Shown here piece by piece: positions 41,677 through 49,561 of a stretch of DNA of 64,000 bases. The notes beneath the pieces are model-generated. The model had not been told where the DNA came from. It saw nothing but the letters and a program-made list of their open reading frames with translations, and made no database searches. This DNA comes from Nitrospirillum amazonense (GTDB lineage Bacteria > Pseudomonadota > Alphaproteobacteria > Azospirillales > Azospirillaceae): contig NZ_VITN01000006.1 of the NCBI RefSeq assembly GCF_007828045.1, positions 248,001 to 312,000 on the forward strand. Reading direction: 5' to 3'. How positions within the stretch are numbered: the stretch's first letter is position 1; each line of letters opens with the position of its first letter. Position numbers and translations under genes: made by a program.

Positions 41677-42569
41677 GCCTCCGCCGCCGCGCCGGCCAGG
41701 CTGACGAAGGCCCGCACCGCCGGCGCCGGATCCTGGGGACGGTGGGCCAAGGCCAGGGTGTATTGGATGTCGGCATCGGCCAGGGGGCGGTAGACCACGC
41801 CCTCCACGGTCAGCCAGGCGATGGACCCGGGCAGGAGCGATAGGCCCAGGCCGGCGGCCACCAGCCGGACGGTCAGCGATATCTGCGGCACCGACTGCAC
41901 CACCTGCGGGGTAAAGCCGTGGCGGCCGCACAGGTCGTCGATCAGGCTGCGCAGCTCCGCCGCCCCGGCACGATGGTGCAGCACCATGGGCTCTGCCGCC
42001 AACGCCGCCACCGGGATGGCGTCCAGCGCCGCCAGCGGATGGCCGGCCGGCAGCGCCGCCACCAGGCCATCCGGCCGCAGGGGCAGCACCGTCACCCCGG
42101 GCGGCAGGCTGAGCGGCGGCAGGCGGACGAAACCGACGTCCAGGGTGCCGGCGGCGATGGCGGCCAGCTGCGGCCCCACCGCCATTTCCACCAGGTGCAA
42201 CTCCACCGCCGGATGGCTGCGCCGGAAATCACGCAGCACCGCCGGCATCAGGGCGCCGACACCGGCGGAGCCGACGAAGCCCACCTCCAGCTTGCCGACT
42301 TCGCCCCGGCCGGCCAGGCGGCCGATGGCTTCCGTCCGTGCCGCCTGCTCCAGGGTCTTGCGCGCCTCCGTCAGCACCAGGGCGCCGGCGTCGGTCAGGC
42401 TGATGCGGCCCCGCGCGCGGTTCAGCAGGGGCGTGCCGACCTGCCGTTCCAGGGATTGGATTTGCTGGGTCAGCGCCGGCTGCACGATGTGCAGCCGCTC
42501 GGCGGCCCGGCCGAAGTGCAGTTCTTCCGCCAGCAGGACGAAGGATCGCAAGAGTTTCAGTTCCAGCAT
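41673..42569 (-). CDS. LysR-family regulator 1
   Basis: 298 residues. HTH MLELKLLRSFVLLAEELHFGRAAERLHIVQPALTQQIQSLERQVGTPLL is the full LysR signature. The C-terminal part is the two-lobe ligand-binding fold, with GKLEVGFVGSAGVGALMPAVLRDFRRSHPAVELHL in lobe I. It starts 9 bases after the stop of LysR 2 and is therefore co-transcribed with it. Likely regulates the adjoining efflux genes in response to an exported aromatic compound, as is common for LysR beside AaeXAB-type systems. Confidence 0.93.
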   Translation of the reverse strand: MLELKLLRSFVLLAEELHFGRAAERLHIVQPALTQQIQSLERQVGTPLLNRARGRISLTDAGALVLTEARKTLEQAARTEAIGRLAGRGEVGKLEVGFVGSAGVGALMPAVLRDFRRSHPAVELHLVEMAVGPQLAAIAAGTLDVGFVRLPPLSLPPGVTVLPLRPDGLVAALPAGHPLAALDAIPVAALAAEPMVLHHRAGAAELRSLIDDLCGRHGFTPQVVQSVPQISLTVRLVAAGLGLSLLPGSIAWLTVEGVVYRPLADADIQYTLALAHRPQDPAPAVRAFVSLAGAAAEA

Positions 42570-42578
42570 GGCCGTGCC

Positions 42579-43487
42579 TCAGGGCGTGGGAGTGGTGCGG
42601 ACGGCGGCGGCGCGGCGCGCCTGGGTGACCAGCGCCCGCACCGCGGCCGTCCCCTCATTGGCGCGGTAGACCAGCATGATGGGGGCCGTGTCATAGCCGC
42701 CTTTCAGGTCCAGCAACCGCACCCCTTCCAGGCGCATGTTGCGCATGCTGTCGGGCGCCAGCGCCACGCCCAGGCCCGCCTCCACCAGGTTCAGCAGGGG
42801 TGGGAAGGCCGGCACCTCCTGCACGATGCGGGGGCTGAACCCCGCCTCGCGGCAGGCGGCGATGATGATGTCATAGATGTTGGGGCCGGCCGTGCGCGGG
42901 ATGATCAGGAAATCCTCATCCGCCAGATCCGCCAGGTCCAGGGCGGCGGCCCCGGCCAGGCGGTGGCCCATGGGCAGGGCGGCCAGCAGCCTTTCCTCGA
43001 CCACGGCATAGGTGGCCAGGCCCGGTATTTCCGCCGTTCGGCCCCGCACCAGGGCCACGTCCAGGGCGCCGTCGCGCACGGCGTCGGTCAGCTGGCCGAA
43101 ATCGTTCAGCTCCAGCGTCAGCTGTACCCCCGGATGCTGGGCACGATAGTCGCGGATCAGCCGGGCGATCCAGGGATGGGCCGTGACCGACATGCTGAGG
43201 CCCATACGCAGGCGGCCCTTGTCGCCCCGCGCCACCTGCCGGGCGTTGGCCAGCGCTTGGTCGATGTGCGCCAGGATGGCCTTCGCGTCTTCCAGGAAGG
43301 TCGCGCCGACGGCCGTCAGCTCCACGCCGCGCGACAGGCGATGGAACAGCGGGCTGCCGATCTCCCTTTCCAGCTGCTGGATCTGCTGGCTGAGCGGTGG
43401 CTGGCGGATGCCCAGCTTTTCCGCGGCCCGGGTGAAGTGCAGTTCCTCGGCGACGGCGGTGAAATAGCGCAGGTGGCGGATGTCCAA
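42579..43487 (-). CDS. LysR-family regulator 2
   Basis: 302 residues from the TTG at 43487, whose peptide (M)DIRHLRYFTAVAEELHFTRAAEKLGIRQPPLSQQIQQLEREIG starts exactly as LysR proteins do. The frame stays open to an ATG at 43634, but that would add a ~50-residue leader without family character and overlap the FUSC gene. The ligand domain begins GRLRMGLSMSVTAHPWIARLIRDYRAQHPGVQLTL. It is the first gene of a two-LysR operon, divergent from FUSC. The bipartite motif at 43511-43542 lies 24 bases upstream of its start, a normal place for autoregulation. Confidence 0.9.
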   Translation of the reverse strand: MDIRHLRYFTAVAEELHFTRAAEKLGIRQPPLSQQIQQLEREIGSPLFHRLSRGVELTAVGATFLEDAKAILAHIDQALANARQVARGDKGRLRMGLSMSVTAHPWIARLIRDYRAQHPGVQLTLELNDFGQLTDAVRDGALDVALVRGRTAEIPGLATYAVVEERLLAALPMGHRLAGAAALDLADLADEDFLIIPRTAGPNIYDIIIAACREAGFSPRIVQEVPAFPPLLNLVEAGLGVALAPDSMRNMRLEGVRLLDLKGGYDTAPIMLVYRANEGTAAVRALVTQARRAAAVRTTPTP

Positions 43488-43510
43488 GGCGGCGCGTCCT
43501 GTCGGTTTTG

Positions 43511-43542
43511 GATATCGAAAAGCATCCAGCCATATATTGGAC
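43511..43542 (+). promoter_or_regulatory. Bipartite operator-like motif, copy 2
   Basis: GATATCGAA, 12 bases, ATATATTGGAC, in the LysR 2 / FUSC divergent spacer. It matches the copy at 38415-38446 at 19 of 20 positions outside the gap. Candidate binding site of LysR 2 or LysR 1. Confidence 0.6.
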
Positions 43543-43603
43543 CGTAGGCGGGGGTATGGAGCATCATCCAAATCGATGAACTGGCCGGCGTTCCACTCAT
43601 GGG

Positions 43604-45610
43604 ATGGCCGGCACCCGACCTTTGGCGTTTCCATCCGTGCCGCTCACCTTCCCCATCCGGTATGCCACCACCCTGGTTCCCAGATGGGGGGTTCCCAGCT
43701 GGGGGGTTCCCAGCCGGGGGGCGTTGGGCCATGCCGTGCGCACGGTGGTGGCGGCCCTGCTGGCCCTCTATCTCGCCTATGCCCTGCAGCTGGAAAGCCC
43801 GCAGACGGCGGCGGTGACGGTGCTGATCGTCAGCCATCCCATGAGCGGCGCCGTCATCGCCAAGAGCGTGTGGCGCATCGCCGGCACCCTGGTGGGGGCG
43901 GCGGCGGCCTTGGCCCTGATGGCGGGCTTCGGTCAGTCGCCGGAAGCCTTCCTGCTGCTCTACAGCCTATGGCTGGCGGGTTGCGTGGCGCTGGCCACCC
44001 GCCTGCGCCGCTTCCGGTCCTACGCTGCCGTGCTGGCGGGCTACACCCTGGCCCTGGTGGCGCTGGGGGCGGTGGACGACCCCTTGCGCACCTTCGACAT
44101 CGCGGCCGCCCGCGTCGCCGCCATCGTCGTGGGGGTGCTTGCCAAGATGACGGTGTCGGGCATCGTCTGGCCGGTGACGGCGGCCCAGCGGCTGGACAGC
44201 CGGGTGGGTCGGGTCACCGCCGCCGTGACCGATGCGCAGGCCCGGGACCTGACCCATGACCTGACCGGTGCCGGCGCGCCCGGCCCGTACCGGGACCTGT
44301 TGGCGGAGCTGCAGGGACTGGACGACCTGGCGACCTACGCCGCCGTCGAGTCGGTCGCTTTCCGCCGCCAGGCCGACGGCGCCCGGATCGCGGCGGCCGC
44401 CCTGTTCGGGCTGCTGGCCCGGGTGGACGCCGCCCGGCGGGCGCTGGCCGTGCTGCCGGCCGCCGGGCCGCTGCTGGCTTGCCTGACGCCGCTGGGCGCG
44501 GGCGACGGGCCGGCCTTTCGCGCCGCCGCCGCCGCCGCCCGCCGCCGCCTGCGCGCCGCGTTGCGCCTGGCCCGCCGGGCGGCCGATCCGGCGTCCATCG
44601 CGGCGGCGCACCAACTGGGGGAGGTGCTGGACCTCATGGTTCAGGTGGCGGTGGCGCGCGATCCCACACGACGCCTGTCCTTCACCCTGCCGGAGCCGGC
44701 GGACGGCCCCCTGGGCAGCGCCGTCATCGCCGCCCTGCGCACCCTGATCTCGGTCGGTCTGGCGGCGGGCTTTTGGGTCGCCACCGAATGGCCGGCCGGC
44801 ACCATCATGGTCAGCTGGACCAGCGTCTTCGGTGCCCTGCTGGCCAGCCGCGCCAACCCCGAACAGGTCAGCGTCCAGATCTTCCGCGCCGCCCTCTGGG
44901 CCGGGCTGTTGGCCCTGCCCGTCACCTTCCTGGCGCTGCCGGCCCTGTCGGAGTTCTGGGGCCTGTCCCTGGTGCTGGCGCCGGTCATCCTGGTGGCCGC
45001 CTTGATGTCCCAGCGGCCTGGGCGCGGTGACTTCGGCGCCTTCATGCCCCTGCTGTTCCTGACCCTGGTCGCGCCCACCAATCCCATGACCTACGACCTC
45101 CAGGGCTTCCTCAACACCTTCGCCGCCATCGTGCTGGCCGCCCTGTGGATATTGCTGACCTACCGGTTGATCCTGCCGGTGGACGGGCGGGGGGAGGTGC
45201 GGCGCCTGCTGGGCAGCTTCACCGCCAGCGTGCGGACGCTGGCCGGCGGCGCGGCGTCCCCGCCGGATGTCGCGGCGTGGGAATATCGCCACCATCACCG
45301 GCTGGCGCGGCTGGCGGCATGGGGCGGGCGGGGGGACGACCGTGCCCTGGCCACGGCGCGCGCGCGCATGGACGTGGGTCGCGCCCTGATCGCCATGCGC
45401 GCCCTGCTGCCCGCCCTGGCGCCCCAGGATCGCCGCCGGGGCGACGCGGTCATGCGGGCGCTGGGGCGGTTGGTGGAGGAGCCGGCGCGCCTGTCCTCCT
45501 TCGCGCGGCGCGCCGGACGGCGGCTGGAGGTCGCGGCCGCCGACGCGGCCGGTCCCCGGCGCCACGGCCTGCTGGACCTGGCCGCCTGGTGCCGGCAACT
45601 GGCCGGCTAA
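43604..45610 (+). CDS. FUSC-family inner-membrane efflux pump (AaeB-like)
   Basis: Up to 668 residues; the start is uncertain (ATG at 43604, GTG at 43637, or later) and none has a convincing ribosome-binding site. The N-terminal ~40 residues contain a 3-fold VPxxG repeat (see 43677-43721). Two FUSC blocks follow. The first is VRTVVAALLALYLAYALQLESPQTAAVTVLIVSHPMSGAVIAKSVWRIAGTLVGA, and the second, from about residue 375, is LGSAVIAALRTLISVGLAAGFWVATEWPAGTIMVSWTSVFGALLASR. A large cytoplasmic helical region follows each set of spans. It is the pump partner of the fusion protein and outer-membrane factor 2 kb upstream. The two LysR genes separate it from them. Confidence 0.9.
   Translation: MAGTRPLAFPSVPLTFPIRYATTLVPRWGVPSWGVPSRGALGHAVRTVVAALLALYLAYALQLESPQTAAVTVLIVSHPMSGAVIAKSVWRIAGTLVGAAAALALMAGFGQSPEAFLLLYSLWLAGCVALATRLRRFRSYAAVLAGYTLALVALGAVDDPLRTFDIAAARVAAIVVGVLAKMTVSGIVWPVTAAQRLDSRVGRVTAAVTDAQARDLTHDLTGAGAPGPYRDLLAELQGLDDLATYAAVESVAFRRQADGARIAAAALFGLLARVDAARRALAVLPAAGPLLACLTPLGAGDGPAFRAAAAAARRRLRAALRLARRAADPASIAAAHQLGEVLDLMVQVAVARDPTRRLSFTLPEPADGPLGSAVIAALRTLISVGLAAGFWVATEWPAGTIMVSWTSVFGALLASRANPEQVSVQIFRAALWAGLLALPVTFLALPALSEFWGLSLVLAPVILVAALMSQRPGRGDFGAFMPLLFLTLVAPTNPMTYDLQGFLNTFAAIVLAALWILLTYRLILPVDGRGEVRRLLGSFTASVRTLAGGAASPPDVAAWEYRHHHRLARLAAWGGRGDDRALATARARMDVGRALIAMRALLPALAPQDRRRGDAVMRALGRLVEEPARLSSFARRAGRRLEVAAADAAGPRRHGLLDLAAWCRQLAG
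43677..43721 (+). repeat. Three tandem 15-bp units at the 5' end of the FUSC gene
   Basis: TTCCCAG(A/C)(T/C)GGGGGG occurs at 43677-43691, 43692-43706 and 43707-43721. In frame it encodes VPRWG, VPSWG, VPSRG. The G6 runs and in-frame unit length make it a candidate slippage site; if translation starts upstream, gain or loss of a unit would keep the frame while a change in a G-run would not. Confidence 0.7.
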
Positions 45611-45891
45611 GACCTGGGGTTGAGGCGCCCCCATCTGGTCAATTCACGGATTCGCCGGCGCTGTGAATGATAGCGCTGCCGATTCTCCCTGGTTTAACCA
45701 AATTTCCGGATTACCTGTTGGAGAGGCAGGGGCGCCACGGGGGTACCCACAACGCCTAGAACAGGGGAATGGCGCCGCCATGGCGACGCGACATCGAACA
45801 GCGGGAGCGTAACCCGCGAGTGCGCCGGATGACGGTTGTACCCGTCCGGCTTGTCCCTTAGTGTAGCCGCCACATCGCCACGGACCGCCTC

Positions 45892-46275
45892 ATGGCCACG
45901 GTTGCCGCCAAAAAAAAATGTGTCCTCATCGTCGAGGACAACGAGCTGAACATGAAGCTCTTCAACGACCTGCTGGAGGCGCACGGCTATCGCACGGTGC
46001 AGACCCGCGATGGCGGCATGGCCGTGGAACTGGCGCGGACACACCGTCCGGATCTTATACTTATGGACATACAGCTTCCGGAGCTTTCCGGTCTGGACGT
46101 GACGCGCTGGTTGAAGGAGGATCAGGAGCTTGGGTCGATCCCCGTCATCGCCGTCACGGCCTTCGCCATGAAGGGTGACGAGGAGCGTATCCGGGAGGGC
46201 GGTTGTGATGACTACATCGCCAAACCCATCTCGGTTGCCACTTTCATCCGGACAGTTCGGCGCTTTCTGGATTAG
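45892..46275 (+). CDS. divK: Single-domain response regulator DivK
   Basis: 127 residues, a lone receiver domain. Acidic pocket [14 protein letters not shown], phospho-Asp in [15 protein letters not shown], switch Thr in [13 protein letters not shown] and the Lys in [10 protein letters not shown]. The sequence [20 protein letters not shown] and the linkage to pleD identify it as DivK, the cell-cycle regulator controlling the CckA-CtrA pathway in alphaproteobacteria. It precedes pleD by 63 bases with a hairpin between them. The 281-base region upstream (45611-45891) carries its promoter; I saw no clear CtrA box there. Confidence 0.93.
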   Translation: MATVAAKKKCVLIVEDNELNMKLFNDLLEAHGYRTVQTRDGGMAVELARTHRPDLILMDIQLPELSGLDVTRWLKEDQELGSIPVIAVTAFAMKGDEERIREGGCDDYIAKPISVATFIRTVRRFLD

Positions 46276-46300
46276 GGTGCGCAATAGTACCTTGGAATAA

Positions 46301-46323
46301 GCCGCGTCTTCCCCTGACGCGGC
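46301..46323 (+). other. Hairpin between divK and pleD
   Basis: GCCGCGTC / GACGCGGC, an 8-bp perfect stem with a 7-base loop and no U-tract. It may attenuate or protect the divK part of the transcript. Confidence 0.5.
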
Positions 46324-46338
46324 GGAATAAGTGGTGTC

Positions 46339-47787
46339 ATGTCGGCTCGCGTCCTGGTCGTTGATGATGTCCTGCCCAACGTCAAGCTGCTTGCGGCGAA
46401 GCTGACGCGCGAGTACTTCGACGTCATCACCGCCAGCAGCGGGCCCGAGGCGCTGGAGAAGATCAAGGCGCAGGCGCCCGACATCGTCCTGCTGGACGTC
46501 ATGATGCCCGGCATGGACGGCTTCGAGGTGTGCGAGCGCATCCGCAGCGACCCCGCCATCATGCACATCCCCGTCGTCATGGTGACGGCCCTGTCCGACA
46601 TCGCCGACCGGGTGCGGGGACTGGAGGCCGGCGCCGACGACTTCCTGACCAAGCCGGTGAACGACGTGGCGCTGTTCGCCCGCGTGCGCTCCCTCGTCCG
46701 TCTCAAGATGATGATGGACGAATGGCGCCTGCGCGAGAGCACCTCGGGCCAGCTGGGCATGCTGGTCTCCACCGACAGCATGCACAACCAGTCGGCGGAG
46801 GGCGCCAACGTCCTGGTGGTGGAGGACAGCTCCATCGACCTGGACAAGATCACCGAGACGCTGGGCCGCGACCGGGGCCGCGTGGTGGCCGCCGACACCT
46901 GCGCCACCGGGCTGGAGCGGGCGCTGGCCGGCGACTTCGACTTCATCGTCATCAGCCTGACGCTGATGCGCGAGGATGGCCTGCGCCTGTGTTCCCAGCT
47001 GCGCTCGCAGGAGAAGACGCGCCAGGTGCCCGTGCTGCTGGTGGCCGACGAGACCGACATCGACCGCGTGGCCAAGGGCCTGGAGCTGGGCGCCAACGAT
47101 TACCTGATCAAGCCCATCGACCGGAATGAGCTGATGGCCCGTGCCCGGACCCAGATCCGGCGCAAGCGCTACCAGGACCGGCTGCGCGCCAATTATGAGC
47201 AGAGCCTGTCGCTGGCCCTGACCGACAGCCTGACCGGCCTGTTCAACCGCCGCTACCTCAGCGCGCACTTGCCGCGCCTGCTGGACCGGGGCGGGGACAA
47301 CCACAAGCCGGTGGCGGCCCTGCTGTTCGACATCGACCATTTCAAGGTGGTGAACGACACCTATGGCCACGGCGTGGGTGACGAGGTGCTGAAGGAGGTG
47401 GCGCTGCGCGCCAGCCGCAACCTGCGGAACTTCGACCTGGTGGCCCGGCTGGGTGGCGAGGAATTCGTCGTGGTCATGCCCGACACGGACCTGGCCGCCG
47501 GCGTGCTGGTGGCCGAACGCCTGCGCCGCCGCATCGGCGAGACGCCGTTCAACGTCACCACCGAGGGCGGGGAAATCACGGTCACCATTTCCGTTGGCGT
47601 GGCCGTGGCCGCCGGCGCCCAGGGGCCGGACGGCCGCATGGAGACGGGCGACAGCCTGCTGCGCCGGGCCGACATGGCCCTTTATGAGGCCAAGCGCGCC
47701 GGCCGCAACCGCGTCGTGACGGACAGCAGCCTGGACGCCGCGCCGCTGGGCCATGCGGACACGCCGGACATCAGCCTGCTACGCTGA
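46339..47787 (+). CDS. pleD: Response regulator / diguanylate cyclase PleD
   Basis: 482 residues, receiver-receiver-GGDEF. Receiver 1 has the full set (VLVVDDVLPNVKLL, phospho-Asp in DIVLLDVMMPGMDG, Lys in DDFLTKPVND). Receiver 2 starts VLVVEDSSIDLDKI, but the phospho-Asp position reads Ser (DFIVISLTLMREDG), as expected for the adaptor receiver of PleD. The cyclase has SLTDSLTGLFNRRYL, GGEEF in ARLGGEEFVVVM, and an I-site RNFD five residues before it. It makes c-di-GMP on phosphorylation, controlling the swarmer-to-stalked or flagellar transition. It follows divK, the known arrangement. Confidence 0.95.
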   Translation: MSARVLVVDDVLPNVKLLAAKLTREYFDVITASSGPEALEKIKAQAPDIVLLDVMMPGMDGFEVCERIRSDPAIMHIPVVMVTALSDIADRVRGLEAGADDFLTKPVNDVALFARVRSLVRLKMMMDEWRLRESTSGQLGMLVSTDSMHNQSAEGANVLVVEDSSIDLDKITETLGRDRGRVVAADTCATGLERALAGDFDFIVISLTLMREDGLRLCSQLRSQEKTRQVPVLLVADETDIDRVAKGLELGANDYLIKPIDRNELMARARTQIRRKRYQDRLRANYEQSLSLALTDSLTGLFNRRYLSAHLPRLLDRGGDNHKPVAALLFDIDHFKVVNDTYGHGVGDEVLKEVALRASRNLRNFDLVARLGGEEFVVVMPDTDLAAGVLVAERLRRRIGETPFNVTTEGGEITVTISVGVAVAAGAQGPDGRMETGDSLLRRADMALYEAKRAGRNRVVTDSSLDAAPLGHADTPDISLLR

Positions 47788-47917
47788 TTTTCCCTCAAGC
47801 GCCGGGCGCCGCCATCCGGCGGCTTGGCTATCCTCGCATTCCAGTCCGCTTCGCTTCGCGGAATGCTGCGGAGGCCGGCAGTCGCCGGCCTTGATCGCTT
47901 CGGGTTATCGGGGAGGT

Positions 47918-48703
47918 TCAGCCCCGGTACAGGCGCTTGCGCACGCTGTCCGACAGGCGTTGCCAGCGGCGGGCCAGCTGGATGGCCAGGGGCTGGCCCT
48001 CGTGCCGGCCGGCGGGTCGGGCGCCGATGCGCGAGTCCATGTCGGTGCGCTGACGCACGGGGATGGGGCGCACCAGGTAGGGGGCGATGCCGTTGTCCCA
48101 ATAGCGGTCCATGGTCTGGTCCACCGGCATGAAGATGCGCCGGCCGTAGTCCAGCATGCGCCGGGCCCCGTCCAGGCGGATGAGATAGGCGCCGAAGCCT
48201 AGGACGTGGGTGCCCAGGCGCACCAGCTCGCCATCGCGCAGGGTCTTGACCGTGCGGCCCCGGAACTTCGCCGTCTTGGGCTCACGCACGCGGGGGCGCA
48301 GGGATTCCAGCCGCACCACCTGCCATTCCGGCGCCGGGTCGGCCAGCAGATCCTCCACAATGCGGGGCAGGGCCGGGCTCAGCTCCACATCGTCCTCCAG
48401 GATCAGGGCGGCGGGAATGCTTTCCCGCGCCATGCGCTCATAGAGGCGGTAGTGGCTCAGATAGCAGCCGATCTCCGTGTCCAGCATCTCCACGCCATAG
48501 ACGCGCAGCGCCCGGGCGCGGTCATAAACGGTGCGATCAGCCTCGCTGAGGGCGCGGCCGTTCACCGCCGGGACGAACTCCACCGCGAGCCCCAGGCGCG
48601 CGCACTGCCCGGTCATATGGGCGCGCCGCACCGCGTCATGCTCAAGGTTGATGACGAAGATGGGGCAGGAGGGGGCAGGCACGGGGGCCATGGGGGCGCG
48701 CAT
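47918..48703 (-). CDS. Glycosyltransferase family 25 (LPS-type) protein
   Basis: 261 residues from the ATG at 48703; ATGs at 48745 and 48691 are alternatives and none has a clear ribosome-binding site. The GT25 pattern is FVINLEHDAVRRAHMTGQCARLGL, FVPAVNGRAL, then EIGCYLSHYRLYERM and the acidic motif AALILEDDVELSP. The family adds sugars (often galactose) to lipopolysaccharide core or other surface glycans. The C-terminal part, rich in Arg, has no membrane span. It sits alone between pleD and rpmG, breaking the common pleD-rpmG adjacency; the 130-base spacer 47788-47917 has an inverted repeat GCATTCC / GGAATGC. Confidence 0.85.
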   Translation of the reverse strand: MRAPMAPVPAPSCPIFVINLEHDAVRRAHMTGQCARLGLAVEFVPAVNGRALSEADRTVYDRARALRVYGVEMLDTEIGCYLSHYRLYERMARESIPAALILEDDVELSPALPRIVEDLLADPAPEWQVVRLESLRPRVREPKTAKFRGRTVKTLRDGELVRLGTHVLGFGAYLIRLDGARRMLDYGRRIFMPVDQTMDRYWDNGIAPYLVRPIPVRQRTDMDSRIGARPAGRHEGQPLAIQLARRWQRLSDSVRKRLYRG

Positions 48704-48755
48704 CCCAAGGTTCTGGGCGCCCAGGGAAGGCCGGACGCCAGGCATGCCAATAGGA

Positions 48756-48780
48756 AAGGGCCGCTCCAGGAGCGGCCCTT
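48756..48780 (-). terminator. Hairpin downstream of rpmG
   Basis: AAGGGCCGCTCC / GGAGCGGCCCTT, 12 perfect bases on each side of a single A (effectively a ~10-bp stem with a small loop). On the minus strand only a few T follow. It ends rpmG transcripts, or protects them, before the GT25 gene. Confidence 0.65.
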
Positions 48781-48874
48781 CGCCTGACCAGTGTCCATCG
48801 GTTCCAGTCCTGTGCCATCCGCCAAGGGCGGGGCACTAGCCCGGAACGGCGCGCCCGATACGGGCGCGCGGGAC

Positions 48875-49042
48875 TTACTTGATCTTGGCTTCCTTGAAGA
48901 TCACGTGCTTGCGAGCCACCGGATCGTACTTCCGGAACTCCAGCTTCTCGGTCGTCTTGCGCGGGTTCTTCTTCTTCACGTAGAAGAAGCCGGTTTCAGC
49001 GGAGCTGATCAGACGGATCAGCACGGTATTCTGCTTGGCCAT
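48875..49042 (-). CDS. rpmG: Ribosomal protein L33
   Basis: 55 residues from the ATG at 49042, preceded by [34 protein letters not shown] and the [19 protein letters not shown] end are the alphaproteobacterial L33 sequence. The family's CxxC zinc pairs are absent, so this is the zinc-free form. It binds 23S rRNA near the E site of the 50S subunit. Situated between GT25 and the rebB gene, within a block whose order (pleD ... rpmG ... rnr, topA, dprA) is conserved. Confidence 0.97.
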   Translation of the reverse strand: MAKQNTVLIRLISSAETGFFYVKKKNPRKTTEKLEFRKYDPVARKHVIFKEAKIK

Positions 49043-49365
49043 GACCTTTAATCCCACCTACGACAACCCCGTTCGGTCGCCAACTCGGCGGGTCGGGGGC
49101 GGTCAAAAACAATTCCGTACCGTGGCCCTCTGGGGCACGGCGTCGCGGCACTTTAGTCAGCGGGCCCTGAGAGTCAAGGCCAAAGAGCCATCCGCCCCGG
49201 GAACACCGGCTGGGGCAGGGGATGCGCGCCGCGCATGAGGACGCGCCACCTTGGGGGGCTGGTCATTCCCGTTCCGGCAACACTTCCGTCGCTACCTGGG
49301 TGCGCCACTCTGCGCCACAATACGCGCATTCCGTGTTATCGCCGCACTTCGGGCAGGAGAACCCC

Positions 49366-49557
49366 ATGACCTTTCCCACCGCCGTGAACAGCCAGATCAC
49401 TGATTCGGTCACACAAGTTACGACCAAAGTGGTTGGCGAGGCGCCCGCCGTGGCCCTGGGCGCCGCCGAGCAGACCCTGGCCCATTCCACCGCGATCCTT
49501 GCAGAGAACGCTGCGGAGGTGCCAGGAACGGCGGGCGAAAGCGCCGGTAGGGAATAA
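49366..49557 (+). CDS. RebB-family R-body protein
   Basis: 63 residues from the ATG at 49366 with GGAG 8 bases upstream. MTFPTAVNSQITDSVTQVTTKVVGEAPAVALGAAEQTLAHS is the RebB hallmark (AVNxQITDxVTQxxxKVxGxAPAxAxG). RebB proteins polymerise into R-bodies, coiled ribbons that can extend and rupture membranes. Usually several rebB paralogues lie together with accessory genes; here only one copy is present and none of the others. The C-terminal 20 residues are short and polar, unlike the Gln-rich tail of many homologues. The upstream 323-base region (49043-49365) shared with rpmG has no other gene. Confidence 0.8.
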   Translation: MTFPTAVNSQITDSVTQVTTKVVGEAPAVALGAAEQTLAHSTAILAENAAEVPGTAGESAGRE

Positions 49558-49561
49558 GGCT

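Noticed and set aside
43487-43634. A longer LysR 2 starting at the ATG at 43634
   Set aside because: The added ~50 residues have no LysR character, cover the operator-like motif and overlap the FUSC start; the TTG at 43487 gives the standard N-terminus.
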